The notes beneath the pieces are model-generated. The model ran no database searches. It was not told the DNA's origin and saw nothing but the letters and a program-made list of their open reading frames with translations. Made by a program: the position numbers and the translations under genes. Below are positions 33,805 to 43,754 of a DNA stretch of 64,000 bases, in pieces. How positions within the stretch are numbered: position 1 is the stretch's first letter; each line of letters begins with the position of its first letter. This DNA comes from DAOUMU01 sp034409055 (GTDB lineage: Bacteria; Chloroflexota; Anaerolineae; 4572-78; J111). The stretch is from positions 1 to 64,000 of the forward strand of contig DAOUMU010000536.1 in the NCBI GenBank assembly GCA_034409055.1, written 5' to 3'.

Positions 33805-35267
33805 CTCTTGAATACCAACCGTCCCTCGATATAGCTATTGAGGTTTTGGTGGTTGCGCAGGTACTCTTCCAGTATATCACGCATCGAAGTCGCCACCACT
33901 TGCGACGGGGCCAGGGCGGTGAAGCGCTCTGGCGGCAGGCCGAAATGCTTTTTCGTGTCATCGTAGTGATAGGACTGGATGCAGACGGTGTAGTGGCCGT
34001 CATCCTGCACGGGGTTACCCTTGATGGTGAAGGCGGCCAGATCGCGCCGGGCGTTGTCGTAGGTCACCTGGGTGCCCCGGCTGACCTGGAAGAAGTAACC
34101 CGCGCCGGCCTGGTTTTCGGGGCGCAGGATGTAGCGGAGGATTTGCTTGAGGTCTGCCCCGCTGAGCGTGAAGCGAAATAGCGTGTCATCATACGGGATG
34201 TGCGTCAGGAAATTGCCCAGGGTGATGAGCGGTCCCATCTCCGTGCCCCGAATGGCGAAGCTGGCGAAGAAGGCCAGGTCCACCTGGGCGCGCTGGGCCA
34301 GGATGTCGGCGAAGAGATTCCCTAGCTCCGTCTCCCGGTTGCGGGCAGGGTGCGTCAATTGTCGGGCAAAGCGGCTGATGGGGGTGTTGTATTTGCGATC
34401 CACCACTTCCTTGAACGAATTAATGAACTTTTCCAACTCTGGGTCCGGTTCGGCCAGGTTTGCGTCCACGGGAATTAGTTCCCACTTCCACTCGATGATG
34501 CTGTTAGTGTCGCCGTCCACCGTGAGGTCAAAACGTCCAATCTGGTCGGTCCCCACGCCCGCCTGGGCAATGAGGACACCATTGATCTCTGCCGGTTGTG
34601 TCAGGTGGGTATGTGAGTGCCCACCGATGATGAGGTCGATGCCCCATTCGGGCTTGAGCATAGGGGCCAGCGCTTTATCTGCCTCAAACCCAATGTGCGT
34701 GAGCAGTACCGTCAGATCAATGTCCTGGTCTTTGTAGGCGTTACAAATCCGGCCCACCTCGGCAGCGGCGTCTTCCAGAGTGATGAAACTGGCCACGTCA
34801 GTATCATTCTTCAATGCTTTGAGAACCTCATCGGTAATGATGCCGATGAACATAATGTCAAAACCGTCCATATTGATGATGTGGTAGGGGCGCATCAATC
34901 GCCTGTGGTACTTCTTGAGGTAGAGGTTAGCGTTCACAATGGGGAAGTTCGCCAGCTTCTCGAGGAATAGCAAATGTGACAGCCCGTACTCGAAATCGTG
35001 GTTACCCGGAGTGACCACGTCCGGGGCGAGGTAGTTCATAATTTCGATAGTCGATACACCCCGGTATTCTGCATCAATCATCGAGCCTTGTAACATATCA
35101 CCAGCGATGACGTACAGCACGTTCTTCTCTTCTTGCCGCACCTTGTTGATATAGCCGGCCAGCAAGGCCAGACCACCGATCAAATTGCTTGCCATGCCTT
35201 GGGCCTCGGCCAGGAAATCGCCGTGCAGATCGTTGGAATGCAAAATGGTGAACCGCTTCTTATTCAT
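33801..35267 (-). CDS. 5'-nucleotidase / cyclic phosphodiesterase-family metallophosphoesterase
   Basis: 488 residues from ATG 35267, chosen because GGAGGAG lies 8 bases upstream. N-terminal calcineurin-like domain with metal motifs HSNDLHGDF, GNHDFEYG, LLTHIGFEAD and GGHSHTHL. The C-terminal 5'-nucleotidase domain (about 290-480) has NLFADILAQ and LTHIPYDDTLFRFTLSGADLKQIL. Unlike UshA there is no signal peptide, so it appears cytoplasmic. Likely splits phosphate from nucleotides or related phosphomonoesters. Convergent with the broken permease, whose stop it overlaps by 4 bases. Confidence 0.9.
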   Translation of the reverse strand: MNKKRFTILHSNDLHGDFLAEAQGMASNLIGGLALLAGYINKVRQEEKNVLYVIAGDMLQGSMIDAEYRGVSTIEIMNYLAPDVVTPGNHDFEYGLSHLLFLEKLANFPIVNANLYLKKYHRRLMRPYHIINMDGFDIMFIGIITDEVLKALKNDTDVASFITLEDAAAEVGRICNAYKDQDIDLTVLLTHIGFEADKALAPMLKPEWGIDLIIGGHSHTHLTQPAEINGVLIAQAGVGTDQIGRFDLTVDGDTNSIIEWKWELIPVDANLAEPDPELEKFINSFKEVVDRKYNTPISRFARQLTHPARNRETELGNLFADILAQRAQVDLAFFASFAIRGTEMGPLITLGNFLTHIPYDDTLFRFTLSGADLKQILRYILRPENQAGAGYFFQVSRGTQVTYDNARRDLAAFTIKGNPVQDDGHYTVCIQSYHYDDTKKHFGLPPERFTALAPSQVVATSMRDILEEYLRNHQNLNSYIEGRLVFKS

Positions 35268-35305
35268 CTTGTATGCTCCTCCGAAAATAGGGTCATCCCA
35301 CAGGA

Positions 35306-35325
35306 GTCCAAAGTGCACTTTGGAC
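35306..35325. promoter_or_regulatory. Perfect 20-bp palindrome
   Basis: GTCCAAAGTGCACTTTGGAC lies between the aconitase stop and the phosphoesterase start on the minus strand. There is no T run. Either a leader hairpin, an operator, or a short interspersed palindrome of the sort seen at 41781. Confidence 0.6.
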
Positions 35326-35368
35326 CCCTAAATTTCGTCATTGAGGATGTCCTGTAAGGGTATGGTGT

Positions 35369-38095
35369 CTACTCCTTACTTCCGGTTCGTAAGAAGTTCC
35401 GCAGCACCGTCTGCAAAATCCCCCCGTTGCGGTAGTAATCCACCTCTACCGGCGTGTCTACCCGGCAGACCATAGTCATAGTACGAGTCTGGCCGTCGGC
35501 ATCGGTCACATCGACCTGCACATTTTGGCGCGGTTGCAGATTGTCGTCGATGTGAACGGTGTAGGTTTCCTGACCGGTCAGGCCCAGGCTTTCGGCATTT
35601 TCACCGGCTTTGAACTGCAAGGGCAGCACGCCCATACCGACCAAGTTGCTGCGGTGGATGCGCTCAAAACTCTCGGCCAGCACCGCCCTAACTCCCAACA
35701 ATAGGGTACCCTTGGCCGCCCAATCCCGGCTGGAGCCGGTGCCGTATTCCTTACCGGCGATGACCACCAGCGGCGTGTCGCCGGCCTTATATTTTTCACT
35801 GGCCTCAAAAATGGGCATCACGTCGCCGGTTGGTAGGTAGGTGGTCCAGCCGCCTTCGGTGCCGGGAGCCAGTTGGTTGCGCAGGCGAATGTTGCCGAAG
35901 GTGCCCCGGGTCATAACCCGGTCGTTGCCTCGCCGGGAACCAAATGAATTGAATTGGTAGGGTGTCACTCCCCGCGCCTGCAAATATTGTCCGGCCGGCA
36001 TATCGGCCGGAATGGCGCCGGCCGGGGAAATGTGGTCGGTGGTCACCGAGTCAGTCACTTTCACCAGGACCCTGGCTCCTTCAATCGGCTGAATCGGTTC
36101 GGCTTCGGCGCTCATATCGATAAAGAAAGGCGGTTCCTGGATGTAGGTTGAGGCTTCAGCCCATGCATACAAGGCCCCTTCGCTGATCGGAATCTCGTTC
36201 CAGCGGGGGTTGCTCTGCTCGATGCCTTGATATTCTTTATGGAAGGTGTCTGGATTGAGAGCCTTATCATATTCGGCGGCAACTTCGGCCTGGGTGGGCC
36301 AGATCTCTTTGAGATAGACCGGCTGGCCGGCCTGATCCGTGCCGATTGGTTCGGTGGTCAGGTCAATGTCGGTCCTGCCGGCCAGGGCGTAGGCTACCAC
36401 CAGCGGGGGTGAAGCCAGGTAGTTGGCCTTGATGTAAGGATGGATGCGGCCTTCAAAGTTGCGGTTGCCACTGAGGACGCCCGCCACCACCAGGTCACCG
36501 CCGGTAATGGCCTCGACCACCGGCTCCGGCAGGGGGCCGCTGTTGCCGATACAGGTGGTGCAGCCGTAGCCGACGGTGTGGAAGCCAAGCTGTTCCAGGT
36601 AGGGGGTCAAACCGGCCTCATTGAGGTAATCGGTGACCACTTTGGAACCGGGAGCCAGACTGGTTTTAACGTAGGCGGGCACTTTCAAACCCCGCTCGAC
36701 CGCTTTTTTGGCCAGAATGCCCGCCCCCAGCATCACCGAGGGGTTGCTGGTGTTGGTGCAGGAGGTAATGGCCGTCAACACGACCGCGCCGTGAGTGATT
36801 TCCTCCGCCGGCCGGCCGTCGGACTTGATTAATCCTTTACGCTGTAGAGCGGCTTTAGCTAACCCGAAACCCTGGGGACCAACCGGGTTGGTTAGGGCCA
36901 TCTGGAAAGAATCTTTCATTTCCGAGAGTGGTACTCGATCTTGGGGACGCTTTGGCCCGGCCAGGCTGGGGACCACGTCGCTCAGGTCAAGGGCCAGGGT
37001 GTCGGTGAATTCGGGATCGGACGTGTCGTCGGTGCGAAACAGGCCCTGCACTTTCATATAACGTTCCACCAGTTCGACCAACTCGGCCGACCGGCCGGTG
37101 CGGCGCAGATAGTTGAGCGACTCGGCATCCATGGGAAAGAAGCCCATCGTCGCCCCGTATTCGGGGGCCATATTGGCCATGGTGGCCCGGTCGGGCAGGG
37201 TCATCTGGCCGAGGCCGGGCCCGTAGAACTCGACAAATTTGCCGACCACCCCCTTCTGGCGCAGCATCTGGACCACGGTCAGGGTCAGGTCGGTGGCGGT
37301 CACCCCCTCGCGCAGTTGGCCGGTCAGCTTAAAGCCGACTACCTCCGGGGTGAGCATATAGATCGGTTGGCCCAGCATAACCGCTTCGGCCTCGATGCCG
37401 CCCACGCCCCAGCCGACGATGCCCAGGCCGTTAATCATAGTGGTGTGGCTGTCGGTGCCCACCAGGCTATCGGGATAGGCCACCAGGCCGTCCTCTTCCG
37501 GGCGGGTCCACACCCCCCGGGCAATATATTCCAGGTTGACCTGGTGGACAATGCCACTGGCGGGCGGAACGACACTGAAATTATCAAAAGCTTGCTGCCC
37601 CCAACGTAAAAACTCATACCGCTCCCGGTTGCGGTCAAATTCAATCTCGGCATTACGTTCTAAGGCGATACTCTGGCCAAAAACGTCCACCTGGACCGAG
37701 TGGTCGATGACCAGGTTGACCGGCACGACCGGGTTGATTTTCTGGGGATCGCCGCCCATGCGGGCCATAGCCGAGCGCATCGCGGCCAGGTCTACCACGG
37801 CGGGCACGCCGGTGAAATCCTGCAAAATCACCCGGGCCGGTTTGAAGGGGATTTCTTCCAGGGCCGGGGCGGCGGCATGCCAGGTAGCCAGTTTTTGTAC
37901 GTCTGTCTCGGTCACCACGTAGCCATCCACTTCGCGTAGTACAGTTTCCAGCAGCACTTTAATGGAGAAGGGCAGTCGCGAGATATTGCCCAGTCCTTCT
38001 TTTTCCAGTTTATCCAAACGGTAGATGTAGGCTTCGCCGTGACCGGTGTCGAACTTGGTTCGTGCCCCGAACGGGTTCTTGGTTGGTTTGGTCAT
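35369..38095 (-). CDS. acnA: Aconitate hydratase AcnA
   Basis: 908 residues, full length for the AcnA/IRP1 type. It isomerises citrate to isocitrate in the TCA cycle using a 4Fe-4S cluster. Cluster cysteines are in [13 protein letters not shown] and [13 protein letters not shown]; other blocks: [77 protein letters not shown] and [20 protein letters not shown] 38095 follows AAGGAGCG by 6 bases. Single gene with its own upstream region. Confidence 0.97.
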   Translation of the reverse strand: MTKPTKNPFGARTKFDTGHGEAYIYRLDKLEKEGLGNISRLPFSIKVLLETVLREVDGYVVTETDVQKLATWHAAAPALEEIPFKPARVILQDFTGVPAVVDLAAMRSAMARMGGDPQKINPVVPVNLVIDHSVQVDVFGQSIALERNAEIEFDRNRERYEFLRWGQQAFDNFSVVPPASGIVHQVNLEYIARGVWTRPEEDGLVAYPDSLVGTDSHTTMINGLGIVGWGVGGIEAEAVMLGQPIYMLTPEVVGFKLTGQLREGVTATDLTLTVVQMLRQKGVVGKFVEFYGPGLGQMTLPDRATMANMAPEYGATMGFFPMDAESLNYLRRTGRSAELVELVERYMKVQGLFRTDDTSDPEFTDTLALDLSDVVPSLAGPKRPQDRVPLSEMKDSFQMALTNPVGPQGFGLAKAALQRKGLIKSDGRPAEEITHGAVVLTAITSCTNTSNPSVMLGAGILAKKAVERGLKVPAYVKTSLAPGSKVVTDYLNEAGLTPYLEQLGFHTVGYGCTTCIGNSGPLPEPVVEAITGGDLVVAGVLSGNRNFEGRIHPYIKANYLASPPLVVAYALAGRTDIDLTTEPIGTDQAGQPVYLKEIWPTQAEVAAEYDKALNPDTFHKEYQGIEQSNPRWNEIPISEGALYAWAEASTYIQEPPFFIDMSAEAEPIQPIEGARVLVKVTDSVTTDHISPAGAIPADMPAGQYLQARGVTPYQFNSFGSRRGNDRVMTRGTFGNIRLRNQLAPGTEGGWTTYLPTGDVMPIFEASEKYKAGDTPLVVIAGKEYGTGSSRDWAAKGTLLLGVRAVLAESFERIHRSNLVGMGVLPLQFKAGENAESLGLTGQETYTVHIDDNLQPRQNVQVDVTDADGQTRTMTMVCRVDTPVEVDYYRNGGILQTVLRNFLRTGSKE

Positions 38096-38323
38096 TGGTT
38101 ACGCTCCTTATTGACAATTGGTCTGAAGGATTTATTTTACCTTCCCTCCCCTGTAATTGCCAAAATGCCCCATTTTGTTGTAGTACTTTTGCTCTGTACA
38201 TTTTTATGATGTTATTGCTTATAATTTACTTATCCTGATTTTACACCACCGCATCGGAAGGACTACGGAAATCAGAGAACCAGATAGGGGAACCAGTTTT
38301 TTATCTGCACTCAGGAGATTACG

Positions 38324-39709
38324 ATGTCTACTACGTTACAACAAGCTATTACCGCCATCAAGTCAGGTGACAAAAAGAAGGGCAAACGGTTACTGACCAA
38401 AGTTTTACGAACTGACTCCCGGAATGAAACAGCCTGGCTATGGATGGCGTATGTCGTTGACTCGAAGGCGCAGCGCCGCGAATGTCTGGCCCGGGTCATC
38501 ACAATCAACCCCAATAACGAAAAAGCCTGGCGCGGTCTGACGACACTGGACCGGCCAGGATCATCCCCACCCTCTCCACCAGCCAGTCCGCCCCCAGCAT
38601 TAACCGGCGCTACTTCTCCCGTAGCCGAACCTATTCCTTCGTCACCGCAACCAACCGAGTCAAATGATACATCCCCGACGGCAGGCGGGAAGGCCAGCCG
38701 CTATGGTTACTTTTGGTGTCTGTGGATGATGGTATTTTTGTTAGCTACCATCAGTATTGTCGGCGGGGCTAACCTGGTAGAGCGATGGAACACCTGGTCT
38801 CAGTTTGCTCAATCTGGCGTGACCACGTTGGCCACAATCGTTGGCTCTCGGGTTGACGAGCGTGACACTTACTATGTTACCTACAGTTTTGATGTACCCA
38901 TGTTCGGCGGTAACTTCAAACAGTTTAAGAAGGAAGATCAGATTAGTCAGGAGCTTTATGATCATTTGAAGCCTGGTTCGTTGATCAGAGTACAGTATCT
39001 TTTTGAGAACCCGTCCGTGGTAAAGATTCAGAGCAGGGGTAGTCTGGGTAACCTCATCTTCTGGACGGTGATGGGACTGTTAGCTAGCGTCGCAACGGGG
39101 CTCCTGGCGGTGGTTGGCCCGGTCTCGTGGGTGGTCAGGCAAAGTAAAGCCCTATTTAAAAAAGAACCGCCCAAACCAAAAATTGTCTGGGAGGGTGCAG
39201 GCCCGCCACCGCTTAAACAGTGGACCGGAACTTATACGTTTGGCCGGGATAATTATGAGGAGTATTTTATCATTGAAACGGATGACGGCACTTTTGTGGG
39301 CGAGGGTGGTATGGAGATTTTGAAGGTTCTCCCCAATACCAGCCCCAAACAGGTGATCGCTTTTGATGTGGGCATCTTTGACAAGACTGACATAACTACC
39401 ATCTCCAGAGTTATTATGAGTGAGTATGCCTATAATGATGAAACCATTCAGACCATGGTCGAAACCAACCCGCACGCGGAAGCTGTTCTGGCTCAACCAG
39501 GAGCAGAGTTCACTCTGGAAAGCAAGGCCATGCGCATTGAGGCTAAAATCGAAAATATGGTATATGGCGAAGAAAGTGAAGAAAGTAATGTTTATTTCGA
39601 TAGCCTGACAGTAAGCCTGGCTATATTTCTAAAAGAGGGCGTTGACCTGGAGCAACCTATGGATATTCCCACGACTACTACAAGCCCTTCAAGAGATTTT
39701 CAGCAATGA
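38324..39709 (+). CDS. TPR plus DUF3592-like two-helix membrane protein
   Basis: 461 residues. TPR-like N-terminus 1-80 (AITAIKSGDKKKGKRLL, then AWLWMAYVV and RRECLARVITINPNNEKAWRGL), a Pro/Ser/Thr linker about 82-125, membrane helix about 130-152, a DUF3592-like extracytoplasmic domain (VTTLATIVGSRVD, YYVTYSFDV), helix about 245-270, and a C-terminal cytoplasmic domain of about 180 residues (WTGTYTFGRDNYEEYFII, GEGGMEILKVL) that I do not recognise. AGGAG sits 6 bases before ATG. Its 3' end overlaps the crtI remnant on the other strand by 32 bases. Confidence 0.75.
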   Translation: MSTTLQQAITAIKSGDKKKGKRLLTKVLRTDSRNETAWLWMAYVVDSKAQRRECLARVITINPNNEKAWRGLTTLDRPGSSPPSPPASPPPALTGATSPVAEPIPSSPQPTESNDTSPTAGGKASRYGYFWCLWMMVFLLATISIVGGANLVERWNTWSQFAQSGVTTLATIVGSRVDERDTYYVTYSFDVPMFGGNFKQFKKEDQISQELYDHLKPGSLIRVQYLFENPSVVKIQSRGSLGNLIFWTVMGLLASVATGLLAVVGPVSWVVRQSKALFKKEPPKPKIVWEGAGPPPLKQWTGTYTFGRDNYEEYFIIETDDGTFVGEGGMEILKVLPNTSPKQVIAFDVGIFDKTDITTISRVIMSEYAYNDETIQTMVETNPHAEAVLAQPGAEFTLESKAMRIEAKIENMVYGEESEESNVYFDSLTVSLAIFLKEGVDLEQPMDIPTTTTSPSRDFQQ

Positions 39710-39797
39710 TGGCCGAGGAAAGCACGCCTGGCAGACCGGCCCCCGGATGAGTCCCCGCCCCGACAAAGTAGAGATTTTCAAAATCCTCCGACCCATG
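39678..39797 (-). pseudogene. crtI: 3' remnant of phytoene desaturase gene crtI
   Basis: The minus strand reads HGSEDFENLYFVGAG, then THPGAGLPGVLSSA and IIAENLLKGL before a stop. This is the invariant FAD-binding C-terminus of CrtI-type phytoene desaturases ('YLVGAGTHPGAGVPGV'). Nothing upstream of residue HGSEDF survives: the sequence passes directly into the lycopene cyclase remnant. About 38 of the usual 500 codons remain. Confidence 0.8.
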
Positions 39798-39798
39798 T

Positions 39799-40480
39799 AA
39801 TTACCTGGTGGCAACCGGGGTATGGTGGTACGACCCTAAGCTGGTAACCGGCATTGTCCTGGGCTGGGTCCCCACAGAGGAGTACACCTTTTTTGTGTTG
39901 CAGACTCTTTTTACAGGGCTGTGGTTGCTGTTTCTAGCTCACCGCCTACCCGTGTCTGCTGAGCCCGGTTTGACAAATCAAGGCCACCGACTTAGGTGGA
40001 TTGCAGCTCTGACAGTAGGGTTAATTTGGCTGGGCGCAGCCGCAACCCTCCTCCTGGGAGGGGAGTTGGGGACCTACCTGGGCCTGGAACTGGTCTGGGC
40101 ACTGCCACCAATCATAGGGCAACTGGCCTTTGGAGCAGATATTCTGTGGCGCTACCGGCGGTTGGTTTTGCCTGGTATCATTATGCCCACAGTTTACCTC
40201 AGTATTGCCGATGCAGTAGCCATTCGCTCCGGCACGTGGACCATTGACCCCAGCCAATCATTAGAATGTATTCTTGGGCGGACAGTTACCACTAGAAGAG
40301 TTTATCTTCTTTCTCCTCACAAATACTTTGGTCACTTTTGGGATGATGTTGGCCCTGGCCTGCGAAAGCCAGAAACGAGTGCCCGTTCGACTTAAGAAGT
40401 GGCCGTTCAGTTGGAGAACTCACAGAAGTTTGACCCAATGGTTGAGCGTCTGGAAGGACAGGTCAGCGAAATTGAAGTAG
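39799..40480 (+). pseudogene. Lycopene cyclase (CrtYcd-like) remnant, 5'-truncated and frameshifted
   Basis: Two lycopene-cyclase-domain repeats are recognisable: VWWYDPKLVTGIVLGWVPTEEYTFFVLQTL near the start and, after a frameshift at about 40270, WTIDPSQSL followed by GGQLPLEEFIFFLLTNTLV in another frame. The first frame runs on to 40395 in unrelated sequence; the second ends at 40480. The N-terminal helices are missing and there is no credible start or ribosome site. It joins the crtI remnant head to head. Confidence 0.8.
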
Positions 40481-40570
40481 AGTTCCTCTTTCGCTTTTCT
40501 GTTGTTGCCCCAAATTTGCGATTCACAATTTATGATTTATGATTTGTGGATTGAAGTTGAGGAGCCAACA

Positions 40571-41749
40571 ATGACCACCCAAACCCAGGCCGTGCCCGTC
40601 GCCAAGACTGAAAAGGCTGAATTTCAGACCGAGCAGGTGTTGATCATTGTCGGAGGGCACTTTGTGCACGACACCTTTTCGGCCTTTGTGTCCCCGCTGT
40701 TGCCGAGGATTATCGAAAAACTATCCCTATCGCTGGCCATGGCCGGGGCGTTGTGGGGCTTTGTCCAGCTTCCGGCCCTGCTCAACCCCTTTATCGGTTA
40801 TCTGGCCGACAAGTTAAGCCTGCGTTATTTTGTGATTTTAGCCCCGGCCGTGACCGCCACCCTGATGAGCATGTTAGGTCTGGCCCCCAATTATCTGACC
40901 CTGGCCATTTTGTTGTTTGCCGCTGGGGTCAGTGTAGCCGCTTTCCACGCTCCGGCTCCCCCTATGATTGCCCGCATTTCCGGTAATCAGTTAGGCAAAG
41001 GTATGAGTCTATTTATGGCCGGGGGTGAATTGGCCCGCGCAGTCGGGCCGCTATTGGTCGTGTGGGCCGTCTCGGTTTGGACCCTGGAAGGATTTTACCG
41101 GATTATGGTGTTAGGTTGGGTGGCCTCACTTTTTTTGTATTGGCGTTTGCGACACATCCCGGCCCGGTCTGATAAACGGCAGGATTTGCGCATGATGCTG
41201 CCGGCGGTTCGGCGTTTGTTTGTGCCGTTGTTGGGCGTCGTTATCCCCCGGCAATTGATGCTCACGGCGCTGGCAGTTTATCTGCCTACCTTTATGAGTC
41301 TGGAAGGAGCCAGTCTGTGGACAGCCGGGGCCTCACTTTCGATCTGGGAATTAGCCGGTGTTGGGGGGGCACTGGTGGGGGGTACCTTGAGCGACCGGCT
41401 GGGGCGCAAGACGGTTTTACTGGTGGTGATGTCAACCTCACCGCTGCTGATGCTGCTGTTTCTCAATGTAAGTGGCTGGCTGTTCGTGTCAGTTTTGCTA
41501 GCCCTGGGTTTTCTCTCCCTCTCATCCGCGCCGGTCATTCTGACCATTGTCCAGGAACATTTCCCCCACAATCGAGCCATGGCCAATGGCCTGTACATGT
41601 CGACCACGTTTCTCATCCGTCCCGTGGCCGCTTTTATTATCGGTTTGCTGGGAGATTATTTTGGCCTGCGTTCAGCTTTCTTCTGGGTAGCTATAGCCTC
41701 GCTGCTGGCTGTCCCCATGATCTCCTTTCTACCCACGTTGAAAGATTAG
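40571..41749 (+). CDS. MFS transporter, fosmidomycin-resistance (Fsr)-like
   Basis: 392 residues, twelve membrane helices predicted. The N-terminal phrase GGHFVHDTFSAFVSPLLPRI and later GTLSDRLGRKTVLL fit the Fsr branch of the major facilitator superfamily. Such proteins export small drugs, but the physiological substrate is unknown. ATG 40571 has GAGGAG 6 bases upstream; an upstream in-frame ATG at 40502 adds 23 polar residues without family likeness. Confidence 0.88.
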   Translation: MTTQTQAVPVAKTEKAEFQTEQVLIIVGGHFVHDTFSAFVSPLLPRIIEKLSLSLAMAGALWGFVQLPALLNPFIGYLADKLSLRYFVILAPAVTATLMSMLGLAPNYLTLAILLFAAGVSVAAFHAPAPPMIARISGNQLGKGMSLFMAGGELARAVGPLLVVWAVSVWTLEGFYRIMVLGWVASLFLYWRLRHIPARSDKRQDLRMMLPAVRRLFVPLLGVVIPRQLMLTALAVYLPTFMSLEGASLWTAGASLSIWELAGVGGALVGGTLSDRLGRKTVLLVVMSTSPLLMLLFLNVSGWLFVSVLLALGFLSLSSAPVILTIVQEHFPHNRAMANGLYMSTTFLIRPVAAFIIGLLGDYFGLRSAFFWVAIASLLAVPMISFLPTLKD

Positions 41750-42111
41750 GATCAGTAGATCCAATTTTCAAGCTCGGAGCGGACCACAGTCCGCGTTTTG
41801 GCCGCTGGACTGTGGTCCAGCTAGAGCAAATTTGGATGTACTGAGGATAGTCGCTTTGCACTGAAAACCAGGATGAGATGCCGGCCTTTTTAAGGTACTT
41901 TAGGGCAACGGTTTCGGTACCTTTTGTCATCCCAAATTAGCACTCTTTGCCAGTACTTTTGCCCCTAGTAATCTTCACCCCTTATCGTATATAATCATAG
42001 TACATAAGTCATATTCAGTTTTTTTTTGTTTGCATGTATAATTCATTTATTGAAATTCAGATTTTGAATTTTGAATTTAATCAGTAAAATCGTCTTCTGT
42101 TTGTAAGCATC
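41750..42111. other. Intergenic region before the EPS cluster
   Basis: 362 bases. It contains the hairpin at 41781-41818 and an AT-rich right half with a -10-like TATAAT at about 42034 and runs of T. The promoter of the MarR-type regulator should lie here, but no clear -35 is visible. Confidence 0.55.
41781..41818. repeat. 12-bp perfect hairpin after the MFS gene
   Basis: GGACCACAGTCC and GGACTGTGGTCC around a 14-base loop. The lack of a T run argues against a classical terminator; probably a short interspersed palindrome or 3' stabiliser. Confidence 0.65.
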
Positions 42112-42609
42112 ATGAGATCGTCAAAAAATTACGATCTTGAGATTTTAACTCATATCGAAGAAAATCCTGATATTACCCAGGCGGATTTGGCCACCCAGTT
42201 GGGCGTAGCCGTGGGCAGCGTTAATTGGTATATCAAGCGCTTGGTCAATAAGGGTTACATCAAGGTTACCCAGATGCAGCGCCGACGGTTGCGCTACTTG
42301 CTGACACCGAAAGGGATTGCCGAGAAAGCCCGCTTAACCACTAAATTTATGCGGGCTTCCCTCTATTGGTATCGGGTTACCCGTGAGACCTCAAAAGATT
42401 TTCTGAAAGAGATTCAACAGGCCGGGTATGATACGGTCTGCATAGAGGGTGATGGTGACCTGGCTGAGATTGTTTACCTGACTTGCCTGGAGGCTCAGGT
42501 CAAGGTCAAGAGAGATATTGATCGGTCCTACCCGGTGTTTAGGATAGAAGGATTAAAGACGGTCCTGGACTGGCCAGAAGATGAACGACGAACGACCAAT
42601 GACCAATGA
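42112..42609 (+). CDS. EPS-associated MarR-family regulator
   Basis: 165 residues. N-terminal winged helix: LEILTHIEENPDITQADLAT, QLGVAVGSVNWYIKRLVNKGYIKV, then the wing RRRLRYLLTPKGI. This is the wording of the MarR regulators found at the head of exopolysaccharide clusters. A C-terminal extension of about 80 residues (GYDTVCIEGDGDLAEIVYLTCLE) resembles a small Rossmann-like sensor and is longer than the usual family. First gene of the 22-kb cluster. A long hairpin overlaps its stop codon. Confidence 0.85.
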   Translation: MRSSKNYDLEILTHIEENPDITQADLATQLGVAVGSVNWYIKRLVNKGYIKVTQMQRRRLRYLLTPKGIAEKARLTTKFMRASLYWYRVTRETSKDFLKEIQQAGYDTVCIEGDGDLAEIVYLTCLEAQVKVKRDIDRSYPVFRIEGLKTVLDWPEDERRTTNDQ

Positions 42610-42649
42610 CGAATACCAGCCTTCGTCGTTGGCTATTGGTCATTGGTCG
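42593..42649 (+). promoter_or_regulatory. Long hairpin at the end of the EPS regulator gene
   Basis: CGACCAATGACC (42593-42604) and GGTCATTGGTCG (42638-42649), a perfect 12-bp pair with a 33-base loop that contains further CCAATGA/TTGG matches. It covers the stop codon and lies 31 bases before wecB. It could act as an attenuator controlling read-through into the biosynthetic genes. Confidence 0.55.
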
Positions 42650-42680
42650 ACTGGCGATATCTGGAATTTGAGGTTCAGCT

Positions 42681-43754
42681 ATGAAAGTCACAACAATTGT
42701 TGGAGCCCGTCCCCAGTTTATCAAAGCTGCGCCCGTTAGTAAAGCCCTCCGAGCGGCCGGGCACCAGGAGATTCTGGTCCATACCGGCCAGCACTACGAC
42801 TACGGCATGTCGCAAGTCTTTTTTGAAGAATTGAACATCTCCAAGCCGGACATAAACCTGAGAGTCGGATCTGGCACGCACGGTTGGCAGACAAGCCAGA
42901 TGTTGATGCGGATTGAGGAGATGTTACTGGCCGAAAAGACAGACTGGGTACTGGTCTACGGTGACACCAATTCGACCCTGGCCGGGGCGCTGGCGGCATG
43001 CAAGTTGCGTCTGCCTTTAGCCCACGTAGAAGCAGGACTGCGCTCCTTCAATCGGGAGATGCCCGAGGAGCACAACCGGGTGTTGACCGATCACTGTTCC
43101 GATGCACTCTTCTGCCCCACTCAGACGGCGGTCGACAATTTGACCAGAGAAGGCATCACCCAGGGTGTCCAGTTGGTGGGCGATACGATGTATGATGCGG
43201 TGTTACAGTTTTCCGAGATTGCCCAACAGCGTTCAACCATCCTGCAAGAGTTGGCCCTAACTCCAAAGCACTACCTGCTGGCCACGGTTCACCGCCCCTA
43301 CAATACCGACGTGCCTGAAAATTTGCGAAACATCCTGATCGCTTTTCTGGAGATTGGAGAGCCCATCGTCTTTCCCGTCCATCCCCGCACCCAACGGCGC
43401 ATCGGAACCCCGAACGTAGAGATGTTAAAACGTTCAAACGTACACCTGATTGAGCCGGTGGGTTATCTGGATATGTTGATGCTAGAGCAGAATGCCCGGC
43501 TCATTCTGACCGACTCCGGCGGGATGCAGAAGGAAGCCTATTTCTTTGGCGTCCCCTGTGTGACCTTGCGCCCGGAGACGGAATGGGTGGAGACGGTACA
43601 GACGGGCTGGAATATATTGGTGGGGGCAGGTTCAACAGAAATTGTGAAAGTAATCGATGGCCGCCAGTGGCCACAATCAACCCCTCCGGCAGTATTCGGT
43701 GATGGGCGGGCAAGTGATTACATCGTAGCTCAATTGGTCGAGGAAAAGATATGA
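42681..43754 (+). CDS. wecB: UDP-N-acetylglucosamine 2-epimerase (non-hydrolysing)
   Basis: 357 residues. It converts UDP-GlcNAc to UDP-ManNAc, providing ManNAc-type sugars. Motifs: VGARPQFIKAAPVSKAL at the N-terminus, HTGQHYD, VYGDTNSTLAG, HVEAGLRSFNREMPEE.NR.LTDH, ATVHRPYNTD and DSGGMQKEA. Ribosome site GAGG 7 bases upstream. Overlaps the following glycosyltransferase gene by 4 bases (ATGA). Confidence 0.95.
   Translation: MKVTTIVGARPQFIKAAPVSKALRAAGHQEILVHTGQHYDYGMSQVFFEELNISKPDINLRVGSGTHGWQTSQMLMRIEEMLLAEKTDWVLVYGDTNSTLAGALAACKLRLPLAHVEAGLRSFNREMPEEHNRVLTDHCSDALFCPTQTAVDNLTREGITQGVQLVGDTMYDAVLQFSEIAQQRSTILQELALTPKHYLLATVHRPYNTDVPENLRNILIAFLEIGEPIVFPVHPRTQRRIGTPNVEMLKRSNVHLIEPVGYLDMLMLEQNARLILTDSGGMQKEAYFFGVPCVTLRPETEWVETVQTGWNILVGAGSTEIVKVIDGRQWPQSTPPAVFGDGRASDYIVAQLVEEKI

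Noticed and set aside
34147..34737. Plus-strand ORF of 196 codons
   Set aside because: Antisense shadow of the 5'-nucleotidase-family gene.
36941..37609. Plus-strand ORF of 222 codons
   Set aside because: Antisense shadow of aconitase, His/Gly-rich translation only.
39808..40395. Intact lycopene cyclase gene
   Set aside because: N-terminus is missing, the second conserved repeat continues in another frame, and the junction with the crtI remnant leaves no start region.
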